Shown: positions 15,242 through 25,437 of the stretch, one piece after another | How positions within the stretch are numbered: position 1 is the first letter of the stretch | Layout: each line of letters begins with the position of its first letter | NCBI GenBank assembly: GCA_963593905.1 | Contig: CAVBBL010000012.1 | Span: 1 to 64,000 of the forward strand | Length of the DNA: 64,000 bases | Origin: CAG-791 sp963593905 | GTDB lineage: Bacteria > Bacillota > Clostridia > Lachnospirales > Lachnospiraceae | Direction of reading: 5' to 3' | Notes under the pieces: model-generated | Told to the model about the DNA's origin: nothing | The model's input: the letters and a program-made list of their open reading frames with translations, nothing else | Database searches by the model: none | Translations under genes and position numbers: made by a program

Positions 15242-16615
15242 ATGGGGAAAGAAAAGGGAAAAGCAAAAAACAAAGATGAGCGGGTGGGATTCGGTACATT
15301 GATGATATGGCAGAGCCGCTCCGTGTCGACTACAGTGGTTACCTTACTACTGACATATCTGATGATCTATTGTACAGATACGTTAAAGATGGATGCGGCG
15401 GTTGTGAGTATGATTCTGGTTGCCAGCAAGTTTTTAGATGGTGTGACCGATATGTTTGCGGGCTTCATTGTAGACCGGACAGAAACCAGATGGGGAAAAG
15501 CACGGCCCTACGAGATCTTTATTGTCTTGATCTGGCTCTGTACCTGGCTGATGTTCTCCTGCCCGGAGAGCTTGTCCGGCGCTATGAAATGTGTATGGAT
15601 CTTTGTGATGTATGCACTGGTGAATTCGGTCTGCTACACCTTCCTGAACGCCAATGGAACAGCCTATACCGCACGTGCTTTTAAGGAACAGCAGATCGTA
15701 AAGCTCACTTCCTACGGATCGGTGGTTACCATGCTGGCCGGATTTCTGTTTAACATTTTCTTCCCGTCGATCATGGGGAGAATTGCCACCTCTCCAAGCG
15801 GATGGAGCAGACTTGTGGCTGTAATGGCGGTGCCTATGGTGGCAATCGGTGTCCTGAGAATGCTGTTCGTCAAGGAAAAGTATGATGTAGATGTGACCTC
15901 CGGCACAGAAAAGGTGAAGGCAAAGGATGTGGTGACGGTTGTTAAGACCAATAAGTACATTTTGCTGATTGCCGTGACAAATCTGATCTTTAATTTCGTG
16001 TGCAATATGGGCGTAAATACCTATTACTACACTTACATTGTGGGAAATATCGGTTTAATGGGACTGGCCTCTGCAGTGACTATCCTGGCTATTCCGCTGG
16101 CCTTTGTGTTCCCGGCTCTGATCAAAAAGTTTTCCGTCTCAAGAATCATGATGTTTGGTTTCTTTGTATCTGCGGCGGGCTATCTGGTGAACTTCTTTGC
16201 CGGCGCGAATATGGTCCTTCTGATGATTGGTGCGGTTCTGACCGGCGCCGGCTCCATTCCAGCCTCTATGCTGGTCAGCCTGCTGATTCTGGACTGCGCA
16301 GATTTTAATGAATGGAAGGGAATTCACAGAATGGAAGGCACCATGAGCGCCATCAATGGTCTGGGCGGCAAGATAGGCGCTGCCGTGGGAGCAGGCGCGC
16401 TGGGCATTCTTCTGAAAATAGCGGGTTATACCGGAGATGCAGCAACTATGCCGGCATCAGCCTATACCATGATCAGGCTTCTGATGAGTTTGATTCCCAT
16501 GGCACTGTATATTGTGACAGGATTGTCACTGTGCGCGTACAAGCTGGATAAGCTAAAGCCTCAGATACAGAAAGACAATGAGGTTAGACGGGCTGCCGCA
16601 GCTGAAAAAGGCTGA
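15242..16615 (+). CDS. GPH-family sugar:cation symporter
   Basis: The 457-aa protein has about 12 membrane helices with the glycoside-pentoside-hexuronide (MelB-like) signature: KFLDGVTDMFAGFIVDRTET near residue 70 and DRTETRWGKARPYEI. It imports a glycoside with a cation. ATG 15242 follows the leader's GGAAAGG site; an upstream in-frame start lies inside the leader hairpin and is rejected. It is the first gene of the glycoside locus, so the likely substrate is a plant-derived glycoside or oligosaccharide later cut by the cytoplasmic GH3 and GH78 enzymes. None of these enzymes has a signal peptide, which fits an import-then-hydrolyse strategy. Confidence 0.9.
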   Translation: MGKEKGKAKNKDERVGFGTLMIWQSRSVSTTVVTLLLTYLMIYCTDTLKMDAAVVSMILVASKFLDGVTDMFAGFIVDRTETRWGKARPYEIFIVLIWLCTWLMFSCPESLSGAMKCVWIFVMYALVNSVCYTFLNANGTAYTARAFKEQQIVKLTSYGSVVTMLAGFLFNIFFPSIMGRIATSPSGWSRLVAVMAVPMVAIGVLRMLFVKEKYDVDVTSGTEKVKAKDVVTVVKTNKYILLIAVTNLIFNFVCNMGVNTYYYTYIVGNIGLMGLASAVTILAIPLAFVFPALIKKFSVSRIMMFGFFVSAAGYLVNFFAGANMVLLMIGAVLTGAGSIPASMLVSLLILDCADFNEWKGIHRMEGTMSAINGLGGKIGAAVGAGALGILLKIAGYTGDAATMPASAYTMIRLLMSLIPMALYIVTGLSLCAYKLDKLKPQIQKDNEVRRAAAAEKG

Positions 16616-16665
16616 TAGGTACAGAAATCTCAATCAGGAAAGGCAGAAGGGGCAGGCAAAGTAAA

Positions 16666-18732
16666 ATGGAACGATATCATGCACAATCAGATCCTTTTTT
16701 TTCAAAACCATACATTGATCGTCAGGAGCAGAAACTAAGAAGCCTGGAGGATGGAAGAGAGATTCCTTTCCTCTTTGTACACGGAGGCTTTGAGGGCACG
16801 GACGTGCGATTTTGCTTCTGCTATCCGGAAAAGGAAAGTTACGAAGGCAGATTCTATCAATATCTCTCCCCTTTTCCGGGGCCGGAGGAGGAGTTAGCTT
16901 CACTGCCGGTGACAGGGCCGGATGATAAGATTGGCTTTTGTCTTACTCATGGTGCCTACTATGTGGAAACCAACATGGGCTCCAAGGCCATCTTTACCAA
17001 TTCCGATGTACCTCAGATGACGGCACATTCCAGCGCGGCGGCAGCAGAATTTTCCAGGAAAAAGGCTGTGGAGATCTACGGATATGAACACAGACCTTAC
17101 GGATATGTCTACGGCGGCAGCGGCGGTGCCTACCGCACCATCGCCTGCATGGAGAATACCGATGCCTTTGACGGCGCTATTCCCTATGTGGTGGGCTCTC
17201 CCTATGCCATTCCCAGCTGCCAGACCACGCGGGCCTATGCGGAGAGAATCCTGCGGGATAAGATACCGGGGATTATCGATGCGGTAGATGCCGGGGGCAG
17301 CGCAGATCCTTATGCGGGTCTCAATGAAGAGGAAGCGGCAGCACTTCGGGAGGCCACACTGTTTGGGTATCCCCTGAAGAGCTGGTTTTCCAGTGAGGAT
17401 CTCAACGATGGATCCCTGCCGGTACTGGCACCGGGAATTAAACAGATGGATCCGGCGTATTTTGAGGATTATTGGAAGGTCCCGGGATATCTGGGAGCAG
17501 ATCCGGAGGGCAATGCAGTCCGGGACCGTATCTATTGCGAGACGGAGATTAAAACGGTGTGTACACCGGAGGGAGAGGTTTTACAGGAGGAGTCCGGTGA
17601 AAAACGGATCGATACCCGCAACGGTGTGGACAATGCCTGGAAAAAAATGATCTTCCATGGCGGCAGTAAAGAAGTGCAGCCATGGATGGAATTGGGATGG
17701 ATGCCGGAGGGAGAACGTCCCTACCTGAAGGGGCTCACAGCGAAAATCCTAAGCGGTGAAGCCGCCGGCATGACTATGGATGTGGATCGTATAGAAGAGG
17801 GGCGGATGTATTTCCGGGAGAGCTTCATGGGCAGCAGTGTGCGGGAAATCATGGAATTGGTAAAGCCCGGCGACAGGCTGCTGCTGGATAACTCTGACTA
17901 CATTGCCCTGCAGACCTACCATCGGCATCAGGTGCCCACCCGGGATTACAAGGCGTGGGATCAGTTCCGTGATGAAGAGGGAAATCCTCTGTATCCACAG
18001 CAGAAGATGCTCCTGGGACCGAGTTTCTGCGGAAACGGTCCCGGCTGTGAGCAGAATGGACAGGTGGAAGCCAAGGTCATCATTGTGGCAGCATTGATGG
18101 ATGAACAGGCATATCCCTGGCAGGCAGACTGGTACAGAAAGAAGATCGCCTCGGTGCGGGGTGGGGATGAGACGGAGTATGTCCGCCTTTGGTATTTTGA
18201 CAATGTCCTTCACGGGGATACCACCGAATCCGTGAACGAACTGCGCGTCACCACCTATCTGGCAGGATTGGAGCAGGCGCTGGTGGATCTGGCGGCCTGG
18301 GTGGAAAAGGGACAGGCGCCCCTTCCCTCCACTAATTACACCGTGGATGGTGGCCATGTGACGGTGCCGGAGAGTGCCGGAGAACGGGGCGGTTTGCAGG
18401 CTGTTCCGGTATTGACAGCCAACGGCAGCAAATGTGCCCATGTGAAGGCGGGAGAAACTGTGCACTTTGAAGTGACAGCAGAGGTACCGGAGGGGGCGGG
18501 TGTTCTGACCGGTGTGGCCTGGAGCCTGGATGGAGATCCGAATTTTGAAAGGAAAGGAACCTGGGAGCTTACGCAGGAAGGAAGATGCGGAAAGGCAACA
18601 ACCACCTTTGTCTATGACAGGCCCGGTACTTACTTCGGCGTAGTTCGCGTGATGTCTGAAAGATGCGGTGACAAGGGACAGCTTTTTACACAGATTCGGA
18701 ATATTGATCGGGTGCGTGTAGTGGTAAAGTAG
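16666..18732 (+). CDS. Esterase-like alpha/beta hydrolase with C-terminal PKD-like domain
   Basis: A 688-aa protein without signal peptide. The nucleophile elbow is YGGSGGAYR (Ser152). A plausible acid (VAALMDEQAYPWQADWY, near residue 480) and His (DNVLHGDT, near 517) follow in the order of tannase/feruloyl-esterase-type hydrolases. Residues 575-688 form a beta-rich PKD/immunoglobulin-like domain (AGETVHFEVTAEVPE). The exact substrate is not readable; removal of acyl or aromatic ester groups from imported plant glycosides is inferred from its place 50 bp after the symporter. Overall match to named families is distant, so the call is at superfamily level. Confidence 0.6.
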   Translation: MERYHAQSDPFFSKPYIDRQEQKLRSLEDGREIPFLFVHGGFEGTDVRFCFCYPEKESYEGRFYQYLSPFPGPEEELASLPVTGPDDKIGFCLTHGAYYVETNMGSKAIFTNSDVPQMTAHSSAAAAEFSRKKAVEIYGYEHRPYGYVYGGSGGAYRTIACMENTDAFDGAIPYVVGSPYAIPSCQTTRAYAERILRDKIPGIIDAVDAGGSADPYAGLNEEEAAALREATLFGYPLKSWFSSEDLNDGSLPVLAPGIKQMDPAYFEDYWKVPGYLGADPEGNAVRDRIYCETEIKTVCTPEGEVLQEESGEKRIDTRNGVDNAWKKMIFHGGSKEVQPWMELGWMPEGERPYLKGLTAKILSGEAAGMTMDVDRIEEGRMYFRESFMGSSVREIMELVKPGDRLLLDNSDYIALQTYHRHQVPTRDYKAWDQFRDEEGNPLYPQQKMLLGPSFCGNGPGCEQNGQVEAKVIIVAALMDEQAYPWQADWYRKKIASVRGGDETEYVRLWYFDNVLHGDTTESVNELRVTTYLAGLEQALVDLAAWVEKGQAPLPSTNYTVDGGHVTVPESAGERGGLQAVPVLTANGSKCAHVKAGETVHFEVTAEVPEGAGVLTGVAWSLDGDPNFERKGTWELTQEGRCGKATTTFVYDRPGTYFGVVRVMSERCGDKGQLFTQIRNIDRVRVVVK

Positions 18733-18749
18733 CGCCTGCGGAATGGGGA

Positions 18750-18906
18750 TTCGTACAAAAAATATGCCTGATGGCATATTTTTCGCACAGCTATTTGTTT
18801 CTGCGAAACAAATAGCATTGATGCCAAATCGAATTTTTAATTCTATTAAGAGAATGTGAAATTCTCACCGCCTCTTCGCAGGAAAGCTGCGTAGAAATTG
18901 GGGATT
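18750..18906 (+). promoter_or_regulatory. Family B multi-hairpin leader of GH3 gene
   Basis: Successive stems are AAAAATATGCC/GGCATATTTTT, GCTATTTGTTTC/GAAACAAATAGC, GAGAAT/ATTCTC and CGCAG/CTGCG, followed by TTGGGGATTAAT and the GH3 ATG. The same stems in the same order lead the YesN-type regulator gene at 60.8 kb, with loop changes but preserved pairing. It separates the esterase-like gene from GH3, so it could tune GH3 translation inside the operon. Confidence 0.65.
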
Positions 18907-18909
18907 AAT

Positions 18910-21321
18910 ATGGAACGCTATTTAGATACAAATTTAAGTGCAGAGGAAAGGGCAGAGGAGCTCCTCTCCTGCATGAGCCTGGAGGAAAAGATGGGGCAGG
19001 TTAACTGTCTGTTTCCGTGGAAGGGATCTCAGGAGCAGGACAGGAAAGCCTGCCCGCATGGGATCGGACAGGTCTCCACGCTGTGCCTTCGGACTTGCGA
19101 GAATCTGGAGGAGGCGGCAGCCTGGCAGAGAACCTATCAGAACATGATCATGGAGCAGAGTGAGCATCATATTCCGGCTACTTTCCATATGGAGGGTCTT
19201 TGCGGGGCCTATCTCCCCGGCGCCATGAGCTTCCCTTCCGGAATAGGAAGAGCTTCCTCCTTTGATCCGGCGTTGGAGCAGCAGATCGGGGATATCGTCC
19301 GCCGGCAGGAGAGCGCCTGCGGCATCACCCAGATTCTGGCACCGGTGCTGGATATCTCCCGAGATTCCAGAATGGGACGGCAGGGAGAGAGCTACGGAGA
19401 GGATCCGGCGCTGGCGGCTGCTATGGGCAGTGCCTATGTGCGCGGGGTTCAGCAGGGAGAGACGGCAGGACGTCATGCGGAATCAGAGGCCAAGCATTTT
19501 CTGGCCTTCCATGCTTCCACAGGCGGCATTCACGGTGCCAGTGTAGAGATGGGAGAGCGGCAGCTTAAGGAAGTGTATGCCAAGCCCTTTCAGGCGGCCA
19601 TCACCCAGTCCCATTTAAGGGGGGTAATGCCTTGCTACTGTTCTGTCAACGGAGAGCCTATTTCCTCCTCCGAAAAGTTTCTGACCAAGTGGCTTCGGGA
19701 GGATATGGGCTTTGAGGGTGTGACCGGAGCGGATTACACAGCAATCGGCAATGTACATAATGCCCAGCATGTGACAGAGAGCTGCACCGATGCAGGACTG
19801 CTGTGTCTGCGCGCAGGGCTGGATATCGAGCAGCAGAACTGTGTCTGCTATAACGACGAATTGATGGAGCGTTTCCGAAGTGGAGAGGCAGACATGGAAA
19901 TCTTAAACCGTGCGGTGCGCCGGGTATTGACGGCTAAATTCCGCATGGGACTTTTCGAGCATCCCTTTGCCCTTTCCGGCGAGGAACTGCAGCAAAGCTT
20001 TGCATCGACAGCAGCAGATCGGGAAGTCTCGCTGCAGTCTGCCAGGGAGTCTGTTGTACTCATAAAGAATAACGGTATCCTGCCGATTGCCAAAACCATC
20101 AGAAAGGTGGCGCTGATCGGACCGCATATGGATAATCCCCGTATCTTTTTCGGCGGATATACGCACCTTAGCATGGTGGAGGCGGAATATGCGGATGCCA
20201 ATTCCATCGCCGGCATAAAGGCGGGTACGATGGATCATTACGATACCCCTCGGATTCCCGGCACACAGATCCAGAGCGATGATGCGCAGGTATTTGACAG
20301 AATTCTTGCGTGGCAAAAGCCGGATTGTCCCAGTCTTTTAGAGCAGTTAAGGAAGGATTTGCCGGAGACAGCGTTCGTATATGCACCGGGCTATTGGACT
20401 GCCGGTGATGACCTGAGCCGGATTCCGGAGGCTGTAGAAATCTGCCGGGGAGCGGATGTGATTCTGCTGCAGTTGGGCGGACGACATACCTCCTGCTCGG
20501 TGGCTTCCATGGGGGAAGGCGTGGACGGCGCCGACATCAATCTGCCGATCTGTCAGGATGCTTTCATTGAAGAGGCGGCAAAGCTGGGCATTCCCATGGT
20601 GGGGATTCATTTTAACGGCAGACCCATATCCTCAGATATCGCTGACAGGTACCTGGATGGCATTCTGGAGGCATGGAATCCCTCGGAAATGGGTGCACAA
20701 GCACTCTCGGAAATTCTCCGAGGTGCGTACAATCCATCGGGAAAGATGCCGGTGACGACAGCCAGATCAGCCGGGCAGATACCGATCTACTATAATCACA
20801 GCTTCGGCTCCGCCTGGCATCAGGGGGAGAGCATAGGCTTCCCGGATTATGTGGATCTGCCCCACACACCCAGATATCCCTTCGGCCACGGCCTGTCCTA
20901 TACGAGTTTTGTCTATGAAAATCTGAGCATAGACAAAACAGCAGTAAAGCCGCAGGAGACAGTACAGATTGAGCTGGACGTGACCAATGCAGGAGAACGG
21001 GAAGGAACGGAGATCCTGCAGCTGTATGTGCAGGACGAATATGCCAGCTGCAGTCGTCCGGTGCAGGAGTTGGCCGGTTTTGCCAGAGTATTTCTGCAGC
21101 CAGGGGAGACGAAACACGTTTGCTTTGCGATGGAAGTCAGCCAGCTGGCCTTTCTGGACCGCAGCATGAGATGGAAGGTGGAGAAGGGAAGGATTCGAGT
21201 GATGGCGGGTGCTTCCTCTCTGGATATCCGGCTGAAGGGGAGCTTTGACATTGCAGAGGACGGATACGTACAGGAGCGGACCAGAGGATTCTATACTATA
21301 GGAAGAGAAGTTGAGATATAG
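18910..21321 (+). CDS. GH3 family beta-glycosidase
   Basis: An 803-aa GH3 enzyme with barrel, alpha/beta sandwich and C-terminal fibronectin-III-like domain. The nucleophile Asp is in GFEGVTGADYTAI. The substrate-binding motif AKHFLAF is present, as is the C-terminal EGTEILQLYVQDEYAS fold. There is no signal peptide, so it acts in the cytoplasm on imported beta-glucosides or beta-xylosides. ATG 18910 lies after GGGG at good spacing; the in-frame TTG four codons earlier overlaps that site. It is followed 5 bp later by the nucleoside-hydrolase-like gene, indicating translational coupling. Confidence 0.92.
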   Translation: MERYLDTNLSAEERAEELLSCMSLEEKMGQVNCLFPWKGSQEQDRKACPHGIGQVSTLCLRTCENLEEAAAWQRTYQNMIMEQSEHHIPATFHMEGLCGAYLPGAMSFPSGIGRASSFDPALEQQIGDIVRRQESACGITQILAPVLDISRDSRMGRQGESYGEDPALAAAMGSAYVRGVQQGETAGRHAESEAKHFLAFHASTGGIHGASVEMGERQLKEVYAKPFQAAITQSHLRGVMPCYCSVNGEPISSSEKFLTKWLREDMGFEGVTGADYTAIGNVHNAQHVTESCTDAGLLCLRAGLDIEQQNCVCYNDELMERFRSGEADMEILNRAVRRVLTAKFRMGLFEHPFALSGEELQQSFASTAADREVSLQSARESVVLIKNNGILPIAKTIRKVALIGPHMDNPRIFFGGYTHLSMVEAEYADANSIAGIKAGTMDHYDTPRIPGTQIQSDDAQVFDRILAWQKPDCPSLLEQLRKDLPETAFVYAPGYWTAGDDLSRIPEAVEICRGADVILLQLGGRHTSCSVASMGEGVDGADINLPICQDAFIEEAAKLGIPMVGIHFNGRPISSDIADRYLDGILEAWNPSEMGAQALSEILRGAYNPSGKMPVTTARSAGQIPIYYNHSFGSAWHQGESIGFPDYVDLPHTPRYPFGHGLSYTSFVYENLSIDKTAVKPQETVQIELDVTNAGEREGTEILQLYVQDEYASCSRPVQELAGFARVFLQPGETKHVCFAMEVSQLAFLDRSMRWKVEKGRIRVMAGASSLDIRLKGSFDIAEDGYVQERTRGFYTIGREVEI

Positions 21322-21326
21322 AAAAT

Positions 21327-22274
21327 ATGGAACGAGATTTAAAAATTCGATTTAAGAAAAGATGCGCAGATTGGGAACTGATCAGACGACTGGAGAGACC
21401 GACCACAAAAGTAGATGTGGTGTTGGACACAGATACATTTAATGAAATTGATGATCAGTTTGCACTGGCCTATATGGTTAAATCAGAAGAAAAACTACAC
21501 GTAAAGGCTATTTATGCGGCCCCTTTTTTTAACGCAAAATCAACGGGACCGGAAGACGGCATGGAGAAGAGTTACCAGGAAATCCTGAAGGTTCTGGATC
21601 TTTTGGGAAGAGAGGATCTAAAGGAAGTGACTTATAAAGGCTCCCGGGACTATCTTTCATCAGAGGATGAGCCGGTCATGTCAGAGGCGGCACAGGATCT
21701 GGCTAAAAGAGCAATGGAATATACCAAAGAAAATCCCCTTTATGTGGTGGCAATCGGTGCGATCACCAATGTGGCTTCTGCTATCTTGATCAATCCGGAG
21801 ATCATAGACCGCATGGTGGTGGTATGGCTGGGAGGACATGCCATAAGCTGGCCGGATACGATTGAATTCAATATGGTGCAGGATATAGCAGCGGCGAGGA
21901 TCATTTTCGGCTGTCAGGTGCCTTTGATACAGCTTCCCTGTATGGGGGTGGTTTCTGAATTGGCAACTACAGGTCCGGAATTGACCTATCATTTGCAGGG
22001 AGCGAATCTCCTTTGTGATTATCTGTTGAATAACACGATAGGGGAGGTGCAAAGCTATGACGCTCCCACGACCTGGTCCCGGATCATATGGGATGTGACG
22101 GCAGTAGCCTGGTTGTTGGACCCTGATTTTGAGAATGATTATCTGATTCACAGTCCGATTCCGGAGTATGACGGAAAATATGGCTTTGATGAGAGCAGGC
22201 ATTTCATTCGGTACGTCTATCATGTGAACAGAGACAGAATCTTTGCGGATTTATTTGAAAAACTTCGCAGATAG
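21327..22274 (+). CDS. Nucleoside-hydrolase-like protein (IUNH superfamily)
   Basis: 315 aa with the calcium-binding motif of inosine-uridine nucleoside hydrolases at the N terminus (DTDTFNEIDDQFALAY, about residues 34-49) and the family core VVAIGAITNVASAILINPEI. The usual DxDxxxDD is DTDTFNEIDD here. N-ribosidic bonds are the known substrates of the family, but members found beside glycosidases may act on other glycosides. It begins 5 bp after GH3 without its own clear ribosome site, so it relies on coupling. Substrate uncertain. Confidence 0.8.
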   Translation: MERDLKIRFKKRCADWELIRRLERPTTKVDVVLDTDTFNEIDDQFALAYMVKSEEKLHVKAIYAAPFFNAKSTGPEDGMEKSYQEILKVLDLLGREDLKEVTYKGSRDYLSSEDEPVMSEAAQDLAKRAMEYTKENPLYVVAIGAITNVASAILINPEIIDRMVVVWLGGHAISWPDTIEFNMVQDIAAARIIFGCQVPLIQLPCMGVVSELATTGPELTYHLQGANLLCDYLLNNTIGEVQSYDAPTTWSRIIWDVTAVAWLLDPDFENDYLIHSPIPEYDGKYGFDESRHFIRYVYHVNRDRIFADLFEKLRR

Positions 22275-22288
22275 GATTTGTCATCAAT

Positions 22289-22366
22289 GCAAGATCACAT
22301 CGGAGAATTCGCCTACGCGAAATTCTCCTCGTGCTGCCGCAGTAAACTGCGGCATAAAGAGGTAAA
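22289..22366 (+). promoter_or_regulatory. Single-copy family A leader of GH78 gene
   Basis: Remnant a4 (TCATCAATGC) is followed by a1 (GGAGAATTCGCC/GCGAAATTCTCC), a2 (CTGCCGCAGT/ACTGCGGCA) and the ribosome site AAAGAGGTAAAA before ATG 22368. The a2 stem has A-T exchanged for G-C pairs relative to the copy at 15.2 kb, a compensatory change. Confidence 0.7.
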
Positions 22367-22367
22367 A

Positions 22368-25334
22368 ATGAAAATTACTGGATGTAAAACCAATCACATA
22401 AAAAATCCTCTGGGATTCCAGATGGATCGGGTGTATGTATCCTATCAGGTAGAAGAGGCAGAGGGAAAGCACCAGAAAGCTGCCCGGATCCTGGTGGCAA
22501 GAGATCCACAGATGACATCTGTGGTATATGATTCCGGCAAAAGTGAAGAAATTAGGAGCATCGGTACGGAAATTCCCCTGAGAAAGAAGGAAGCCGAAAA
22601 GAGTATCTCAGAAAAGAATATCTCGAAAGAAAGTATTTCTATAAAAAGTATTTCAGAAAAGAGTTTCTCAGAAAAGAAAAATGGTGCAGAAAGCCAGCTG
22701 AGGAGTGAAGGCTTGGAACTTTCTCCCTGCAGCAGATATTATTGGAAGGTAACGGTAGAAACCGATCTGGGAGAAACTGCAGATTCGCAGGTTAGCTGGT
22801 TTGAGACAGGGAAGATGGAACAGCCTTGGAAGGGACAGTGGATTGCCTGCCCTAAGGGGGAACGTCATCCTATTTTCCATAAGAATCTGCAGGAAGCGGC
22901 ACCGGGACTGGCAGCCGGAAAAGAGATTACAGCGGCGAGGCTTTATATCTGCGGACTGGGACTCTATGAGGCGTCTTTAAACGGGCAAAAGATTGGAGAG
23001 GAATTGCTTGCCCCTGGATGCTGCAATTACCAGAAGTGGGTACAGTATCAGACCTACGATATTACCAGGCAGCTGCAGGCAGGCAGTGATTTGGCGGTTT
23101 GGATGGGAGATGGCTGGTATCTGGGGCGTTTCGGCTTCTATTCAGGACTGGTGAAAGAAGAGAAGGAAGACAGCTATCAGCTGATCGCAGAGGTGCAGAT
23201 CACCTATACAGACGGAACCTGTGAAGTGATCGGTACTGATGAGAGCTGGCACGTGACTCGGAGCAATATCACCTTCAGCAGTATTTACGACGGTGAGCGG
23301 GTGGATGATACGTTGGAGGAGACAGCCCCGGAGGGTGTACGGCTCCTCCCGGGAAAGGCAGAGCCTGCAGCCAGATATAGTCTGCCGGTGACCGAACATG
23401 CGACGTTTCATGGACAGCTGATCGAAAGCACGCAGGAGGAACTGGTGATGGATTTCGGACAGAATATGTCCGGCATCTTTTATCTGCGTGTGCATGAGCC
23501 CAGAGGGACGAAGATCCATCTGCAGTTCGGCGAGGTGCTGCAGGACGGGCACTTCTACCGGGATAATCTGCGATCAGCTCTGGCAGAATATTGGTACACC
23601 AGCGACGGTGAGGAACATATCCTGCAGCCGCATTTTACCTTTTATGGCTTTCGCTATGTAAAAATCAGCGGAATCGGAAATTTCCGGGCAGAGGATCTCT
23701 ATGTGCGGGCTATCTACTCGGATGTGGAGGACACCGGCAAAATGACCACAGGCAATGCCAAGGTCAATCGACTGATTGAGAATGTCAGATGGGGAGAGCG
23801 GTCCAATTTTGTGGATGTTCCCACCGATTGTCCTCAGCGGGATGAGCGGATGGGCTGGACGGGAGATGCCCAGGTATTCTCTGCTACAGCCATGTTCCTC
23901 AGCGATGCCTATGCATTCTATCGGAAATTTCTCTATGACATGTGGACGGAGCAGGAAACCCACGGCGGCATGGTGCCGGATGTTATTCCCTCCTTTGGGG
24001 TGGGGTCTTATTCCAGCGTCTGGGGAGATGCCGCCTGCATCATTCCCTGGAACCTGTATCAGGTGTACGGCGATGTAAAGATCCTGGAGGAGCAGTACGA
24101 GAGCATGAAGGCGTGGGTCGCATTCATACAGCGAATCGACGGAGAGGATCATCAGTGGCGCAGACAATTCCACTACGCGGATTGGGTGGCACTGGACAAT
24201 CGAGTGCTGGAGAAGGATACTGTCACCGGCGGAACAGATGAGGCTTATATCGCGGAGCTCTATTATTGGAACAGCACCTGCATTACAGCTAAGACGGCAC
24301 AGCTTCTGGGCAGAAAAGAGGAGGCGGAAAAATATGCGGCTCTGGGAGAGAAGATCCTGTCAGAGCTCCTGGCGGATTATTTCTCTCAGACAGGACGATG
24401 CTGCTGTGACACCCAGACGGCCCAGGTGTTGGCGCTGGAATTCGGCATTGCACCTAACCGTAAGCTCACAGCAGAAATGCTTAGGTCAGCACTGATCCGG
24501 TCAAAGGGAAAGCTGCAGACCGGCTTCACGGGAACACCGTTTCTGTGCAAGGCATTATGTGAGAATGGAATGGAATCCATGGCCTATGACCTGCTCCTTA
24601 ATGAGGAGTGTCCGGGCTGGCTGTATGAGGTAAATCATGGAGCCACCACTATCTGGGAGCGCTGGAACAGTGTGGAGGAGGATGGCAGCATGTCCTCCAC
24701 CGGCATGAATTCTCTGAATCATTACGCCTATGGTTCTATTCTGGACTGGATGGTGAAGTACGTGGGCGGAATTCGTCCTCTCTGCCCCGGATACACGAAG
24801 GTGAAGATCGCACCGATTCCGGACCTGCGTCTTGGAAGCGCCGAGGTTTCCTATCACTCCATAGCGGGAACCTATGAAGTGGGATGGAAAATTACGAAAA
24901 GAAACACCATTACGGTCAGATTCCACATCCCCTTTGACTGTCAGGCCGAGATCTGTCTGCCGGGGCTGGGGGCAGCAGACAGAGAGAGAATTCTGCAGCT
25001 GGAAGGAATCACAGGGAAAAAGGATGGCACAGAGCTGACGGCTGCTGCGGGAAGTTATGAGATTACCTACAGCGCACAAAAGCCTTTTACCAGAATCTAT
25101 ACCGTAGATGATGAAATCCGTGAGCTGCAGAACAGGGCGGACGTGGTGAAGGTGATCGATCGATTTATTCCCGATTTCATACATGTGGATTATGCTTACC
25201 AATATCGTTCACTCCGAGATGTGGTGCTGCACCGGATGGGAGATCTCTACCGAGATCGGCAGGTAAATGCGGCGGGCATTACCGGCGAGGAACAGCTAAA
25301 AGAGATCGATCAGGCGTTGGCGCAAATGTATTAA
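22368..25334 (+). CDS. GH78 alpha-L-rhamnosidase
   Basis: 988 aa. GH78 signatures: DVPTDCPQRDERMGWTGDAQ (with the catalytic acidic residues) and GATTIWERWNS. The N-terminal part is beta-sandwich domains (Bac_rhamnosid_N-like), the middle an (alpha/alpha)6 barrel, the C-terminal a beta domain. A charged low-complexity insertion rich in Lys-Ser-Ile-Ser-Glu repeats occupies about residues 75-110. The enzyme inverts and releases L-rhamnose from plant glycosides such as flavonoid rutinosides or pectin fragments. No signal peptide. Translation starts after the family A leader; the frame extending into the leader is rejected. Confidence 0.93.
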   Translation: MKITGCKTNHIKNPLGFQMDRVYVSYQVEEAEGKHQKAARILVARDPQMTSVVYDSGKSEEIRSIGTEIPLRKKEAEKSISEKNISKESISIKSISEKSFSEKKNGAESQLRSEGLELSPCSRYYWKVTVETDLGETADSQVSWFETGKMEQPWKGQWIACPKGERHPIFHKNLQEAAPGLAAGKEITAARLYICGLGLYEASLNGQKIGEELLAPGCCNYQKWVQYQTYDITRQLQAGSDLAVWMGDGWYLGRFGFYSGLVKEEKEDSYQLIAEVQITYTDGTCEVIGTDESWHVTRSNITFSSIYDGERVDDTLEETAPEGVRLLPGKAEPAARYSLPVTEHATFHGQLIESTQEELVMDFGQNMSGIFYLRVHEPRGTKIHLQFGEVLQDGHFYRDNLRSALAEYWYTSDGEEHILQPHFTFYGFRYVKISGIGNFRAEDLYVRAIYSDVEDTGKMTTGNAKVNRLIENVRWGERSNFVDVPTDCPQRDERMGWTGDAQVFSATAMFLSDAYAFYRKFLYDMWTEQETHGGMVPDVIPSFGVGSYSSVWGDAACIIPWNLYQVYGDVKILEEQYESMKAWVAFIQRIDGEDHQWRRQFHYADWVALDNRVLEKDTVTGGTDEAYIAELYYWNSTCITAKTAQLLGRKEEAEKYAALGEKILSELLADYFSQTGRCCCDTQTAQVLALEFGIAPNRKLTAEMLRSALIRSKGKLQTGFTGTPFLCKALCENGMESMAYDLLLNEECPGWLYEVNHGATTIWERWNSVEEDGSMSSTGMNSLNHYAYGSILDWMVKYVGGIRPLCPGYTKVKIAPIPDLRLGSAEVSYHSIAGTYEVGWKITKRNTITVRFHIPFDCQAEICLPGLGAADRERILQLEGITGKKDGTELTAAAGSYEITYSAQKPFTRIYTVDDEIRELQNRADVVKVIDRFIPDFIHVDYAYQYRSLRDVVLHRMGDLYRDRQVNAAGITGEEQLKEIDQALAQMY

Positions 25335-25437
25335 TTTATTGTACACCCCACTCCGCAGCAGCGATTGTGCAAATGTGGGCTGAATAGTTACAGTTCATTG
25401 TGTTTATGGAGTGAGATGTGAAAGGATAACTTTACAT

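Noticed and set aside
22278..22367. Upstream starts for GH78 (and likewise VWA at 51409 and the symporter at 15215)
   Set aside because: These frames read through leader hairpins and encode the same HIGEFA-type string at two loci, a by-product of the shared repeat. Ribosome sites support the later starts.
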